Counted from the first letter of the stretch, positions 15,340 through 23,022 are shown. The stretch is DNA of 33,171 nt from JAVZLH01 sp038883475 (GCA_038883475.1 JAVZMA010000013.1:1-33171), one strand, 5' to 3'. Made by a program: numbers and translations. Notes: generated by a model not told the origin, from the sequence alone.

Positions 15340-15762
15340 ATGGCGAAGTTCAAAGTAGTGATATCCGACCCGGAAACTGGAACATCAAAATCCGTCGAAC
15401 TTGAAGGAGCACGCGCTGCCTCGCTTGTCGGAAGAAAGATGGGTGAAGTTATAGACGGTTCAATAGTGGATTTGCCGGGGCATAAGGTACAAATAACCGG
15501 TGGATCGGATAAGGATGGCTTTCCAATGAGGCCTAACGTTCATGGTGGGGTTCGCAGAGAGGTTGTGTTAAGTGGTGGCGTTGGCTTTAACCCTGAGGCT
15601 AAGGGAGCAAGGAGACGCAAGACGGTTCGCGGAAACGTCATAACCGACGAGATTGTGCAAGTTAACATGAAAATTGTGGAGAAACCAACGGAGAAAGAGA
15701 AAAAGAAGGCAAAGGAAAAGAAGGAAGAAGCTGAGAACGAACCTTCTGCAAGTAGTTCTTAA
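15340..15762 (+). CDS. rps6e: 30S ribosomal protein S6e
   Basis: Archaeal/eukaryal-type S6e. The product starts MAKFKVVISDPETG and has KMGEVIDGSIVDLPG, ITGGSDKDGFPMRP and GVRREVVLSGGVGF, followed by GARRRKTVRGNVI, the conserved rRNA-binding signature region. The core is complete. After residue 110 comes a Lys/Glu-rich tail (KEKKKAKEKKEEAE) ending in a Ser run, a lineage-specific extension. It opens the information-processing cluster, and aIF2 gamma follows 70 bases later behind its own TATA-like aactttatta near 15772. Confidence 0.96.
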   Translation: MAKFKVVISDPETGTSKSVELEGARAASLVGRKMGEVIDGSIVDLPGHKVQITGGSDKDGFPMRPNVHGGVRREVVLSGGVGFNPEAKGARRRKTVRGNVITDEIVQVNMKIVEKPTEKEKKKAKEKKEEAENEPSASSS

Positions 15763-15832
15763 AGGGAAGTCAAACTTTATTAACTCGGTAGGTTAATCCT
15801 TTCTTTAATTTGCAGATTATGGGAAAGCAAAA

Positions 15833-17083
15833 ATGAGCAGCGAAAAAAGCACGCCTCTTCCAAAGCAGCCTGAAATAAACATTGGTACTATTGGGCATGT
15901 TGATCATGGCAAAACAACATTAGTGCAGGCTTTGACTGGTGTTTGGGCGTCAAGGCATAGTGAAGAGTTGAAGAGAGGCATAACAATAAAGCTTGGTTAT
16001 GCAGACATGCCCATTTACAAATGTCCAAAATGTGAAAGCCCCAAAAACTATTCTACACAGCCGACCTGTCCGAACTGCGGTTCAAGAACAACTTTTGTTA
16101 GAGCAGTGAGCTTTGTCGATGCTCCGGGCCACGAGGCGCTCATGGCGACTATGCTTTCTGGAGCCGCGATAATGGATGGAGCTTTGCTTGTGATAGCGGC
16201 TGACGAGCCTTGCCCCCAACCGCAAACCAGAGAACATCTGGCGGCTGCGGAGATTGTAGGCATAAAAAACATGGTTATAGTGCAGAATAAGATTGACATT
16301 GTTGACGCGGATAGAGCGCGGAGGAGTTATGAGGAAATCAAAAATTTTGTTAAGGGAACAGTGGCTGAAAACGCTCCAATAATCCCTGTTTCAGCGCAGA
16401 GGGGAGTGAACATGGACATTCTCATTCAAGCAATTGAAGAGTTTATACCAACGCCAAAACGGGATGAAACAAAACCCCCGCTTATGTATGTTGTACGCTC
16501 TTTTGATGTGAACAAGCCTGGGACTCCCATTGAAAAGCTTGAAGGCGGCGTCCTCGGAGGCACAATATTGCAGGGTAAGTTTTCTGTTGGGAGCGAGATT
16601 GAGATTCGCCCTGGAATCAGCACTGAAAAAGAGGGCAGGTCGTTCCATAATCCTTTGTTCAGCGAGATAGTTAGTTTGCATGCTGGTGGAAGAAGCGTTA
16701 AAGAGGCGCATTGCGGTGGACTTGTTGGCGTCGGCACCCTTCTAGACCCGTCATTTTCTAAGGCGGATGGTTTAACTGGCAACATTGTTGGAAAATCGGG
16801 AATGCTTCCGCCTACGCTTTCGGAGTTGACTTTGGAAACGCACATTTTAGAGCAAGCTGTTGGAACAAAGGAGCTTATTAAAGTTGAAAGAATCAACATT
16901 GGCGAAACTTTGCTTCTTCATGTGGGTGCGGCTATAACTGTGGGGAAAGTCGATTCTGTAAAGAAAGAAACGATAACTGCCAAGCTCAGTAGACCTGTAT
17001 GTGCACAAGAGGGGTCTAGGGTTGCGATAAGTAGAAAAATCATGGGAAGATGGAGACTAATAGGATACGGGATAATATTATAA
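15833..17083 (+). CDS. eif2g: translation initiation factor aIF2 subunit gamma
   Basis: GTPase subunit of the archaeal initiation factor that brings Met-tRNAi to the small ribosomal subunit. The 416 residues show G1 GHVDHGKTT (21-29), a zinc knuckle CPKC (64-67) and CPNC (79-82), G3 DAPGHE (96-101) and G4 NKID (152-155). They then show the two beta-barrel domains with VVRSFDVNKPGT and ETHILEQAVG. The zinc insert separates aIF2 gamma from the related EF-Tu/SelB group. Length is normal. In many archaea the PIN/Fcf1 and rpoE' genes follow directly; here about 2.4 kb with two unrelated genes lies between. Confidence 0.96.
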   Translation: MSSEKSTPLPKQPEINIGTIGHVDHGKTTLVQALTGVWASRHSEELKRGITIKLGYADMPIYKCPKCESPKNYSTQPTCPNCGSRTTFVRAVSFVDAPGHEALMATMLSGAAIMDGALLVIAADEPCPQPQTREHLAAAEIVGIKNMVIVQNKIDIVDADRARRSYEEIKNFVKGTVAENAPIIPVSAQRGVNMDILIQAIEEFIPTPKRDETKPPLMYVVRSFDVNKPGTPIEKLEGGVLGGTILQGKFSVGSEIEIRPGISTEKEGRSFHNPLFSEIVSLHAGGRSVKEAHCGGLVGVGTLLDPSFSKADGLTGNIVGKSGMLPPTLSELTLETHILEQAVGTKELIKVERINIGETLLLHVGAAITVGKVDSVKKETITAKLSRPVCAQEGSRVAISRKIMGRWRLIGYGIIL

Positions 17084-17110
17084 AGGGAGTTTTCTAGAAA
17101 AAGATTTTCA

Positions 17111-17124
17111 GTTATATATATAAC
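17111..17124 (+). promoter_or_regulatory. palindromic TATA box of the esterase gene
   Basis: GTTATATATATAAC is a perfect 14-base palindrome and a strong TATA box. A start about 25 bases downstream (about 17140) would leave a leader of roughly 140 bases before the ATG at 17284, unusually long among the short leaders of this window. Confidence 0.6.
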
Positions 17125-17139
17125 CAAATACTCTAGAAA

Positions 17140-17283
17140 TATGGTAAGCACTAAATGCGAAACAGAGAACAGCTTGCTTGGTGGGAGAGCGTGGGGAATT
17201 GAGGCCTCACGCCCCATGGAAAGGGGAAGCCGACAAGAGTCGGCTCAGATTCCACAAACGAGAGAAGGGGGAAGTAACCTAAA
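17140..17283 (+). promoter_or_regulatory. structured 5' leader of the esterase gene
   Basis: Three hairpins stand in a row. GCGTGGGG (17189-17196) pairs with CCTCACGC (17205-17212), with one G-T pair. CCC/GGG follows (about 17213-17225). GCCGAC-AAGA-GTCGGC (17229-17244) is a perfect stem with a four-base loop. AAGCA (from about 17144) could also pair with TGCTT (about 17175-17179) to close an outer helix. The leader ends with an agaaggggg ribosome site. It matches no riboswitch class that I can name with confidence; some GGGGAA/GCCGAC wording recalls cobalamin elements, but the conserved core is absent. It could be a regulatory RNA or only a stable leader. Confidence 0.4.
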
Positions 17284-18888
17284 ATGTATAAAACCAAGAT
17301 TTTGCTCTCAACCGCGATGGTGGCATGTCTACTGCTGGCTTCGCTTGCAGCTTACGGTGCAGCGGATAACGATGAAGTTTACATCACTGGGGTTACACCA
17401 GTTCCAGGTTTTTTCAGTGTGCCTTTCTTAACTCCTTGGGAAAATGCCTTAGCGGTGCTCCCGCAAACCACTACGATCTACCTCAGTAATGGCTCAACAG
17501 CATCTGTAACATTATCTTGGGCTACTGTCGTGCCATATTTCCCGTACGCATTCGGAAACTACACGGTCATAGGCACCTTCGAATTACCAGAGGGTGTATC
17601 TCAACCAGATCCTCCAATACCTTTGCAAGTGACAACAATTTTGAGAGTAGAACCAGGGCCTGGCTGGTTCGGTAACCCTATTACCCTTGATTGGGAAGGG
17701 TTTTATCAACCCGGCATGTATGTAGAAGCGAAAATATGGTTTGAAGGTGCTTGGCAGACTTATTACTACTATGTGCCAAGCTCCTACGACGGATCTAAAC
17801 CTGTACCTCTTGTAGTTGAGCTACACGGCGGCTGGTGTACTGGTGCAGCCCTATGGGTGGGCACTCGTACCGATAGACTTGCCGAGAAGGAGGGTTTCAT
17901 TGTTGTATCTCCCAACTGGGGGGCTGGGATGCCTCCTTATATCGTTAATGTTACGGGCTATGTCGCCGAAATCATTAATGCAATGGAAGCCAACTTTAAC
18001 ATTGATCCTAGGCGCATATACATGTGGGGTCCCTCAGGAGGCGGATGGCTTACAGGACACTTTGTACTTAATTACCCCGGAAGAATCGCTGGTATTGGAT
18101 TAGTGAGTGGTTCTATTTCATTGCTGGAGCGTGTTGTGACGAAAGGGGAAAAAATGAGACCGATGACCGTCGTTATGTTCGCAGGCACGAAAGAATCAAT
18201 TGGCATGCCACCTTTGGTGGGCTGGAACGATCTTACCGTGTGGAACCATGCAGTTGCTGCGAAGCTTATACAGGACTTCCATTGTGATCCCACCCCGCAG
18301 ATAACCGATTGGGGATCAAGTACCAACATGTCCAACCTCGACCTAGACGAGTTACCATACTGGACCAGTGTAGAGAATGCTATCCTGATCAGCCAAGAGT
18401 TTCCCACTCATGTGATCCAGTATACATGGACAGGAGGCATATATGGTTCTGAAGTGATAGTCTACGATATAATAGGAGGCGGGCATGTATGGCCTGGAGG
18501 CACACAGTATGTTTCTCTGGAGCAAGTTGGAGCAGAAACATACGTGATAGATGCAACTGAACTGCTCTGGAAACATTTAAGCAAACATTCGCTACCTGAA
18601 GTTTTTGAAGGTAATGTGACAATTAAGACTCCCTCATTAACCTATGAGGGGCCTGCCGAACTTCACATAAGCGCTTACACGCCTTACGAGCACACAGTTT
18701 ATCTCCACTTTGATGACCAGTGGATTGAGTGGAACATTAATTTCAAGTTGAAACTCTGCAACGTCGAACTCTACCACTGTAAAGGCGAACTCGGAAAATT
18801 ATTGGTAACAGTAGTTCGCACCAAAGATAAAGGCTCATATGCCATAGCTGTAGGCTGCAAAATTTTCTTCTACGGAAGCGCCTCATAA
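17284..18888 (+). CDS. secreted alpha/beta-hydrolase esterase (PHB depolymerase/feruloyl esterase-like) with Ig-like domain
   Basis: The 534-residue protein begins with a Sec signal (MYKTKILLST, hydrophobic core AMVACLLLASLAAYG, cleavage near residue 26). Residues 40-122 contain an Ig-like domain of the bacterial Big_4 kind (TIYLSNGSTASVTLSW, GNYTVIGTFELPEG). The esterase domain follows: YYVPSSYDG, oxyanion-hole ELHGGW (179-184), nucleophile GPSGG (S251) and the catalytic His in GGGHVWPGG (H401). The last 90 residues look like a beta-rich module with several Cys. Relatives cleave polyhydroxyalkanoates or feruloyl esters of plant polymers, so the protein likely acts outside the cell on a polymer or ester. 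Richer G/C and the odd place inside a ribosomal/RNA-polymerase cluster suggest acquisition. Confidence 0.82.
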   Translation: MYKTKILLSTAMVACLLLASLAAYGAADNDEVYITGVTPVPGFFSVPFLTPWENALAVLPQTTTIYLSNGSTASVTLSWATVVPYFPYAFGNYTVIGTFELPEGVSQPDPPIPLQVTTILRVEPGPGWFGNPITLDWEGFYQPGMYVEAKIWFEGAWQTYYYYVPSSYDGSKPVPLVVELHGGWCTGAALWVGTRTDRLAEKEGFIVVSPNWGAGMPPYIVNVTGYVAEIINAMEANFNIDPRRIYMWGPSGGGWLTGHFVLNYPGRIAGIGLVSGSISLLERVVTKGEKMRPMTVVMFAGTKESIGMPPLVGWNDLTVWNHAVAAKLIQDFHCDPTPQITDWGSSTNMSNLDLDELPYWTSVENAILISQEFPTHVIQYTWTGGIYGSEVIVYDIIGGGHVWPGGTQYVSLEQVGAETYVIDATELLWKHLSKHSLPEVFEGNVTIKTPSLTYEGPAELHISAYTPYEHTVYLHFDDQWIEWNINFKLKLCNVELYHCKGELGKLLVTVVRTKDKGSYAIAVGCKIFFYGSAS

Positions 18889-18967
18889 ACAGAGCAGCAT
18901 CAACAAAAACATCCCCTCATTTTTCTTTGTTCTTCTCATTAGAAATGTGTAACATCAAATTTTGGTG

Positions 18968-19369
18968 TTATTCTGTGAGCAGATTTTTATTGCATCTTGG
19001 ACAGGTTTTGATAAACCTAAATTTCGCAGAATTTTTTACCTTTCCAACTTCAGCCTTAATAGCGGTGCTTGTCCACGCGCTTCCACATGTTCTGCATATG
19101 TAAACTGGCATCCTGTTTCTTTCTCTAACCTGCCTATAAAAGCCAAAGCCCAAAACAGTTACTGCAATAATTGCCAAAAAGAACGCGCCGAAAATTAATC
19201 TAAGGAAAGTCCAGTAGGGAACAGCCCAGTCAACGCTAAAGGTAAGATTGTAACTGTAAAGAGTGTGATTAACAATCCAGTCTAATTGTAAGAGGATGAG
19301 AATTCCAAAAATCAGAACTCCGTCAACTAATAAAAATGGGATAAGTGCATACTCGCTCTTTGAATTCAA
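18968..19369 (-). CDS. membrane protein with C-terminal zinc ribbon
   Basis: A 133-residue product with two hydrophobic segments (about residues 8-30, LIPFLLVDGVLIFGILILL, and about 55-77, FGAFFLAIIAVTVLGFGF). These are followed by a basic turn (RQVRERNR) and a zinc-ribbon pair: CRTCGSAW and, about 25 residues later, CPRCNKNLL. The ribbon should face the cytoplasm. Function unknown. It lies between the esterase (convergent) and the PIN gene (divergent), on the opposite strand from the conserved cluster, so it belongs with the esterase to the interruption of that cluster. The plus-strand alternative frame over the same bases has no such motifs and is a shadow. Confidence 0.7.
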   Translation of the reverse strand: MNSKSEYALIPFLLVDGVLIFGILILLQLDWIVNHTLYSYNLTFSVDWAVPYWTFLRLIFGAFFLAIIAVTVLGFGFYRQVRERNRMPVYICRTCGSAWTSTAIKAEVGKVKNSAKFRFIKTCPRCNKNLLTE

Positions 19370-19493
19370 TTGATTTTCACCTTAAACCAATAGCTGATTT
19401 ATGTGCGCTAAAAAACTTGTGGAGCTTAGCTCTAAGAAAACTGGGTTGAACAGCAACAAGAATGCATAAAAGAAACTGGAGATAGAATGTGTT

Positions 19494-19907
19494 TTGAGAA
19501 GTATGGAAAAGAAATTAAAGATAATCTTGGACTCAAACGCGCTATTTGTTCCACTTCAATTTAAAATAGACATTTTCGAAGAGTTAAAAACGCTTTTGAA
19601 AAGAAATTTTGAACCCGTCTTGCTCATGCCAGTTCTGCAAGAACTCGAAAAGCTTGCAAGGGAAGGTTCACCGCAAATGAAGAGAAACGCTTCTTACGCT
19701 TTGAAACTCGCCGAAAAATGTAAACTAGTAGATGTAAGTGAAGAAGGCATGTTTTCGCCAGACGATGTCATTGTAAAAACAGCTATGGAATGGAGTTGCC
19801 CCGTTTTTACGAATGATAGAAGATTGAGGAAGAGGCTAAGAGATATAAATGTGCCAGTTATTTATGTGAGGCAAAAGTCTCGCCTAGAAATTAACGGAGC
19901 GATATAA
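19494..19907 (+). CDS. PIN-domain nuclease, Fcf1/Utp24-like
   Basis: A 137-residue PIN domain with the acidic metal-binding set: D13 in ILDSNALF, E50 in VLQELEKL, D90/D91 in SPDDVIVKTA and D108 in FTNDRRLRKRL. In archaea a protein like this sits beside aIF2 gamma and rpoE' and is related to eukaryotic Fcf1/Utp24, which cleaves pre-rRNA. The conserved neighbourhood (RpoE' 3 bases downstream) supports rRNA processing over a toxin role, and no antitoxin is adjacent. The start is TTG at 19494 or ATG at 19503 (MEKKLKIILDS); a TATA-like gcataaaag is near 19464. Confidence 0.8.
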   Translation: MRSMEKKLKIILDSNALFVPLQFKIDIFEELKTLLKRNFEPVLLMPVLQELEKLAREGSPQMKRNASYALKLAEKCKLVDVSEEGMFSPDDVIVKTAMEWSCPVFTNDRRLRKRLRDINVPVIYVRQKSRLEINGAI

Positions 19908-19910
19908 TTA

Positions 19911-20513
19911 ATGTTTAAACTTGTAACCCTCGAAGACACAATCCGCATCCCACCAGAAACCTTCGGCAAACCCATAGAACACGTGGGTCTTCAGCAAGTT
20001 AAGGTAAAGTACGAAGGGGCTGTTGACGAGGAATTAGGCTACGTTATTGCAGTAACCAACGTTAAAGTAAGCCCAACTGGAAAAATAATTCCAGGAGATG
20101 GAGCTACATACCACAAGGTAACCTTCTCCCTATTAACATTCTACCCCAAAATTCAGGAGATAGTTGAAGGAGATGTTGTGGAAATCGCCGACTTCGGCGC
20201 CTTCGTGCGTATAGGTCCGGTGGACGCGTTGCTTCATGTTTCACAGCTTATGGACGACTTCATCTCCTACGACGAAAAACAAGGAGTTCTTTTTGGGAAA
20301 GAGACTAAAAGGAAACTGTCAAGCGGCGACCAAGTTCGTGTTCGAATAACAGCGGTTTCCCTCGGTAGAGCTGGGAGTTCTGGAAAAATAGGCGTAACAG
20401 CCAGGCAACCTTTCCTCGGTAAACTGGAGTGGATTGAAGAGGAATCTAAGAAGACAAAGGAAGCTGTAGCCAAAGAAAAGAAAGAAAGCGGCGAAGAAGA
20501 AAAAGGTGGTTAG
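19911..20513 (+). CDS. rpoE1: DNA-directed RNA polymerase subunit E' (Rpb7)
   Basis: Stalk subunit of archaeal RNA polymerase, pairing with RpoF/Rpb4 to bind emerging RNA. The product has the N-terminal RNP-like domain (MFKLVTLEDTIRIPPETFGK) and GYVIAVTNVKVSPTGKI. The S1 domain covers about 82-168 (EGDVVEIADFGAFVRIGPVDALLHVSQ in outline). A Lys/Glu-rich tail (KKESGEEEKGG) extends past the usual end; the total is 200 residues. spt4 begins 2 bases after its stop, the standard archaeal order. Confidence 0.96.
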   Translation: MFKLVTLEDTIRIPPETFGKPIEHVGLQQVKVKYEGAVDEELGYVIAVTNVKVSPTGKIIPGDGATYHKVTFSLLTFYPKIQEIVEGDVVEIADFGAFVRIGPVDALLHVSQLMDDFISYDEKQGVLFGKETKRKLSSGDQVRVRITAVSLGRAGSSGKIGVTARQPFLGKLEWIEEESKKTKEAVAKEKKESGEEEKGG

Positions 20514-20515
20514 GA

Positions 20516-20701
20516 ATGAGTGAAAAGGCATGTACAAGCTGCCATTTTATAACCAAAGGAAACATATGCCCAAAATGTAAAACAGCAACACTGAGCGACG
20601 ACTTCAGCGGACTAGCCATAATCTTCGACCCCGAAAACTCAACCATAGCAAAAGCCATGAACGTCAAAGAAAAAGGACGCTACGCTTTGAAGGTCAGATA
20701 A
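20516..20701 (+). CDS. spt4: transcription elongation factor Spt4 (RpoE'')
   Basis: Small zinc protein of 61 residues that pairs with Spt5 to keep RNA polymerase processive. CTSCHF near the N-terminus and CPKC about 12 residues later form the zinc site. SDDFSGLAIIFDPENSTIA is the conserved core strand/turn region. Length is normal for archaeal Spt4. It lies 2 bases from rpoE' and 2 bases from the dephospho-CoA kinase, so it is clearly in the operon. Confidence 0.93.
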   Translation: MSEKACTSCHFITKGNICPKCKTATLSDDFSGLAIIFDPENSTIAKAMNVKEKGRYALKVR

Positions 20702-20703
20702 AC

Positions 20704-21237
20704 ATGAGCATCGTGTACACTCTCACACCAGAACTACGTAGAAAGCTCAAAGAACCGCTCGGAGAATTAATATGCGGTTCATATGCTGAAACAATTAAGG
20801 TTCTTAAGGGCGTTGTGGAGAAAGAGAAACCGCCCTACGTGATCTCAGTCGGAGACAGAGTTTCAAAGAACCTTGTTGGGAACGGGATATTCCCACGACT
20901 TATGATTGTAGACAACAAAGTGATGCGGAAAAGCATAAAGCCAATTCTGTTAGCAGCCGACAAATTCATCAATGTCCAGAATCCTCCTGGAACAATAACA
21001 GACGAAGCCATGGCAGCAATTCAAGAGGCGTTAAAAGACAATTGTAGAGTCAAAATAACCGTAAATGGAGAGGAAGATTTGCTCACACTTATAGCTATTT
21101 TACATGCGGAGGAAAACGCTTTCGTTGTGTATGGTCAGCCGCGGAAAGGCGTGGTTCTAGTTAAAGTTACTTCTGAGAAGAAGGCAGAAGTGGTTGGAAT
21201 CCTTAAGGTTATGGAAAATTTTCGAAAAACTAAATAG
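20704..21237 (+). CDS. GTP-dependent dephospho-CoA kinase (DUF359)
   Basis: The archaeal enzyme for the last step of coenzyme A synthesis, unrelated to bacterial CoaE. The 177-residue product carries the DUF359 markers PPYVISVGDRVSKNL, RLMIVDNKVMRK, NPPGTITDEA, NGEEDLLTLIAI and VVYGQPRKGVVLV. Activity is known from a Thermococcus member of this family, and the conserved Asp residues in GDRVS, VDNK and EEDLL fit. It sits between spt4 and rps24e as in many archaea. Confidence 0.92.
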   Translation: MSIVYTLTPELRRKLKEPLGELICGSYAETIKVLKGVVEKEKPPYVISVGDRVSKNLVGNGIFPRLMIVDNKVMRKSIKPILLAADKFINVQNPPGTITDEAMAAIQEALKDNCRVKITVNGEEDLLTLIAILHAEENAFVVYGQPRKGVVLVKVTSEKKAEVVGILKVMENFRKTK

Positions 21238-21278
21238 GAGGATGGCACACCAGTCAACATCACCTACGAGGGGAAACT

Positions 21279-21593
21279 ATGAAACTACAGATAACATCAG
21301 AGAAAAATAACCCTCTACTAAAGCGGAGGGAAATCTATTTCACTGTGGAACATGAACAAACAGGCAGTACACCGCCGAGGCTTGAAGTTAGAAACGCTGT
21401 CGCCGCCGTGTTAAAGGCGGATGAAAACTTAGTTTTCATTAAAAAGTTAGAAACAAAAACAGGAACACAAGTCGCTGAGGGAATAGCAAACATTTATGAT
21501 TCTGTCGAGCAAGCCCAACTTGCTGAACCAGAATACATCATCAAACGGAACAGTCCACCTGAAAAACCCAAAGAGGAGAGAAAGGAGGAATAG
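21279..21593 (+). CDS. rps24e: 30S ribosomal protein S24e
   Basis: A 104-residue S24e: NPLLKRREIYFTVEHE, STPPRLEVRNAVAAVL, VFIKKLETKTGTQVAEGIA (shown in part) and the Tyr-rich IYDS end of the core. A short charged tail (EKPKEERKEE) follows. The ATG at 21279 is preceded by gagggg. The 41-base gap after the dephospho-CoA kinase and the 3-base gap to rps27ae keep it in the operon. Confidence 0.95.
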   Translation: MKLQITSEKNNPLLKRREIYFTVEHEQTGSTPPRLEVRNAVAAVLKADENLVFIKKLETKTGTQVAEGIANIYDSVEQAQLAEPEYIIKRNSPPEKPKEERKEE

Positions 21594-21596
21594 CAA

Positions 21597-21812
21597 ATGT
21601 CTGAAGAAACCGCAAAGGAGACAGAAAAGGCTGCGAAGAAAAAGAAGAAGGAAAAAGGTGTTTTCTCTCTATACAAGATTGAAGGCGGCAAAATCCTGAG
21701 ACTGCGCCCAACTTGCGAACGCTGCGGAACAGGATACTTCATGGCTGACCACGGCGACAGATACACTTGCGGACACTGCGGTTTTACACGGTACAAACCA
21801 ACCGGAAAATGA
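21597..21812 (+). CDS. rps27ae: 30S ribosomal protein S27ae
   Basis: A 71-residue zinc-binding ribosomal protein. After a Lys-rich start (KAAKKKKKEKG) come YKIEGGKILRLRPTC, CERCGTGYFMADHGDR and YTCGHCGFTRY; the four cysteines bind zinc. In eukaryotes the homologue is fused to ubiquitin; here, as in other archaea, it stands alone. It is the last clear member of the cluster. Confidence 0.95.
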   Translation: MSEETAKETEKAAKKKKKEKGVFSLYKIEGGKILRLRPTCERCGTGYFMADHGDRYTCGHCGFTRYKPTGK

Positions 21813-21857
21813 ACACCTTTAAATTTCACGGCTGCATAACACTTCCGTTGGATTAAA

Positions 21858-22283
21858 ATGATTAGAGTTAATGTTTCCATAACCCATGTTTCGGCTGACC
21901 GCTTCTGGGACATGAACAAGCCTATCCCGCCAATTCAGATAAGCACCAACCTTAACTTGGTAGGTGTGGAAAAAAAATCGGAAGATTCGCTTGAGGTACC
22001 CTTTGTCTTAACGATAAATTACAATCCTTCTATAGCGCAAATAAATCTTAAAGGAAAGGCATACGTGGTCGGTGATAAAAGCGAAATTGAAAAAGTCTAC
22101 AAGGATTACGAGCAGAAGAAGCCGCCGCCACCAGTAATAGTGCAGTCAATTTCCAATGTTGTTTTCATAGAATCCATCATGGTGTCTAGAACGCTGAACA
22201 TCCCGCCGCCAATCCCGTTACCGCAAATACCAGAAGTTAAGCCGTCTGGCAAAAAGCCTTCAGGGATGGAATATAGCGCTTAA
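21858..22283 (+). CDS. uncharacterised archaeal protein, possibly SecB-like
   Basis: A 141-residue protein with alternating beta strands: ISTNLNLVGVEKKS, VPFVLTINYNPSIAQINLKG and AYVVGDK. A helix with a Pro-rich link (YEQKKPPPPVIVQSISN) follows, then VVFIESIMVSRTLNIPPPIP. A four-strand sheet followed by a long helix and a Pro-rich exit recalls SecB-fold chaperones, and archaeal SecB-like proteins have been described. I cannot confirm membership without a profile search. It has its own A/T-rich upstream element (acctttaaattt near 21814) and lies 45 bases after rps27ae, so it may be a separate unit or a late operon member. Confidence 0.6.
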   Translation: MIRVNVSITHVSADRFWDMNKPIPPIQISTNLNLVGVEKKSEDSLEVPFVLTINYNPSIAQINLKGKAYVVGDKSEIEKVYKDYEQKKPPPPVIVQSISNVVFIESIMVSRTLNIPPPIPLPQIPEVKPSGKKPSGMEYSA

Positions 22284-22352
22284 ACCAATTACATGGAAAT
22301 TTTTCTGACAGCGTTTTCAAACTTAGGGGTATGCTGAACTTTTCCGTTTTGA

Positions 22353-22378
22353 TTTGGTGTAAACCAAAGGTTTAATAG
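22353..22378 (+). promoter_or_regulatory. inverted repeat and TATA element before the OB-fold membrane gene
   Basis: TTTGGT-GTAA-ACCAAA (22353-22368) is a perfect 6-bp inverted repeat abutting tttaatag (22371-22378). The TATA centre is about 25 bases before the ATG at 22399, predicting a leaderless transcript. The repeat covers the BRE position, where a bound repressor or activator would act. Confidence 0.45.
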
Positions 22379-22398
22379 GAATTTTTGTATGGTTCAAT

Positions 22399-23022
22399 AT
22401 GGTTAGCATGTCAGTTTTGTATACATATAGAAAAATTAAGGATTTAAATGAAATGCACCCGGGAAATTACGTCTCGGTTCGTGGACGCGTCGTTCGGCTA
22501 TTTTATGATAAGGCGTACACGCGTGCTTATTTAACGCTTGCTGATGATTCAGGAATGGTGTTAGCCAAGGTTCAAAATGCGGCTTCACAGACAATTTTTG
22601 TTGGTGCTATCGTTAACGTTAGGGCAGAAATAGCAGCTTATCAAGAAAGAGTTTATTTAAAGACTAAAGAAATATCCAAAATGCAGGATGTAGAAGATGG
22701 ATATGCGCAGTTGGCAAATGTATCCATCCCAAATGGTGCTGTTCTTCCAGATTTTGATGGACGAAAGTGGATAAAACCTTTCAGGTATAAATCAGAAAAC
22801 TTTGTGGACCTTTACAGCGTGGCATTACAAGAGGAGAGAAAATTAGGGCTGATAGGCGTAGGGGTCGCCGTATTCTTAATTGCGTTTTTCATGCCTTTAT
22901 TGATTGGTATCCCAATGTTAATTTTTGGTGCCATCATAATACTCGTCGGATTGATTTCTAACGAAACCCTTGTCAAAAGTTACGAAATCCTACAACAAAG
23001 ACAAACTGCAATACAAGCCTAA
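22399..23022 (+). CDS. membrane-anchored OB-fold protein
   Basis: 207 residues in two parts. Residues about 15-105 look like an OB-fold of the nucleic-acid-binding type: YVSVRGRVVRLFYDK, RAYLTLADDSGMVLAKVQ, FVGAIVNVRAEIAAYQERVYLK (in outline). After a linker come two hydrophobic segments (about 152-190, LGLIGVGVAVFLIAFFMPLLI and PMLIFGAIIILVGLI) and a short polar tail. Similar stand-alone OB-domain membrane proteins are related to bacterial NfeD or SoxS-type anchors only in general layout, so I assign no function. The ATG at 22408 is an alternative start. It is convergent with the S19 operon. Confidence 0.65.
   Translation: MVSMSVLYTYRKIKDLNEMHPGNYVSVRGRVVRLFYDKAYTRAYLTLADDSGMVLAKVQNAASQTIFVGAIVNVRAEIAAYQERVYLKTKEISKMQDVEDGYAQLANVSIPNGAVLPDFDGRKWIKPFRYKSENFVDLYSVALQEERKLGLIGVGVAVFLIAFFMPLLIGIPMLIFGAIIILVGLISNETLVKSYEILQQRQTAIQA

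Noticed and set aside
17189..17244. Resemblance to a cobalamin or TPP riboswitch
   Set aside because: Fragments such as GGGGAAGCC and CTCAGA look familiar, but the ordered conserved core of either class is missing and no vitamin gene is nearby.
17141..17431. A 96-codon plus-strand frame starting just after the TATA box of the esterase gene
   Set aside because: It runs through the hairpin leader and then overlaps the esterase signal peptide in another frame; its sequence has no domain features and composition is that of a shadow.
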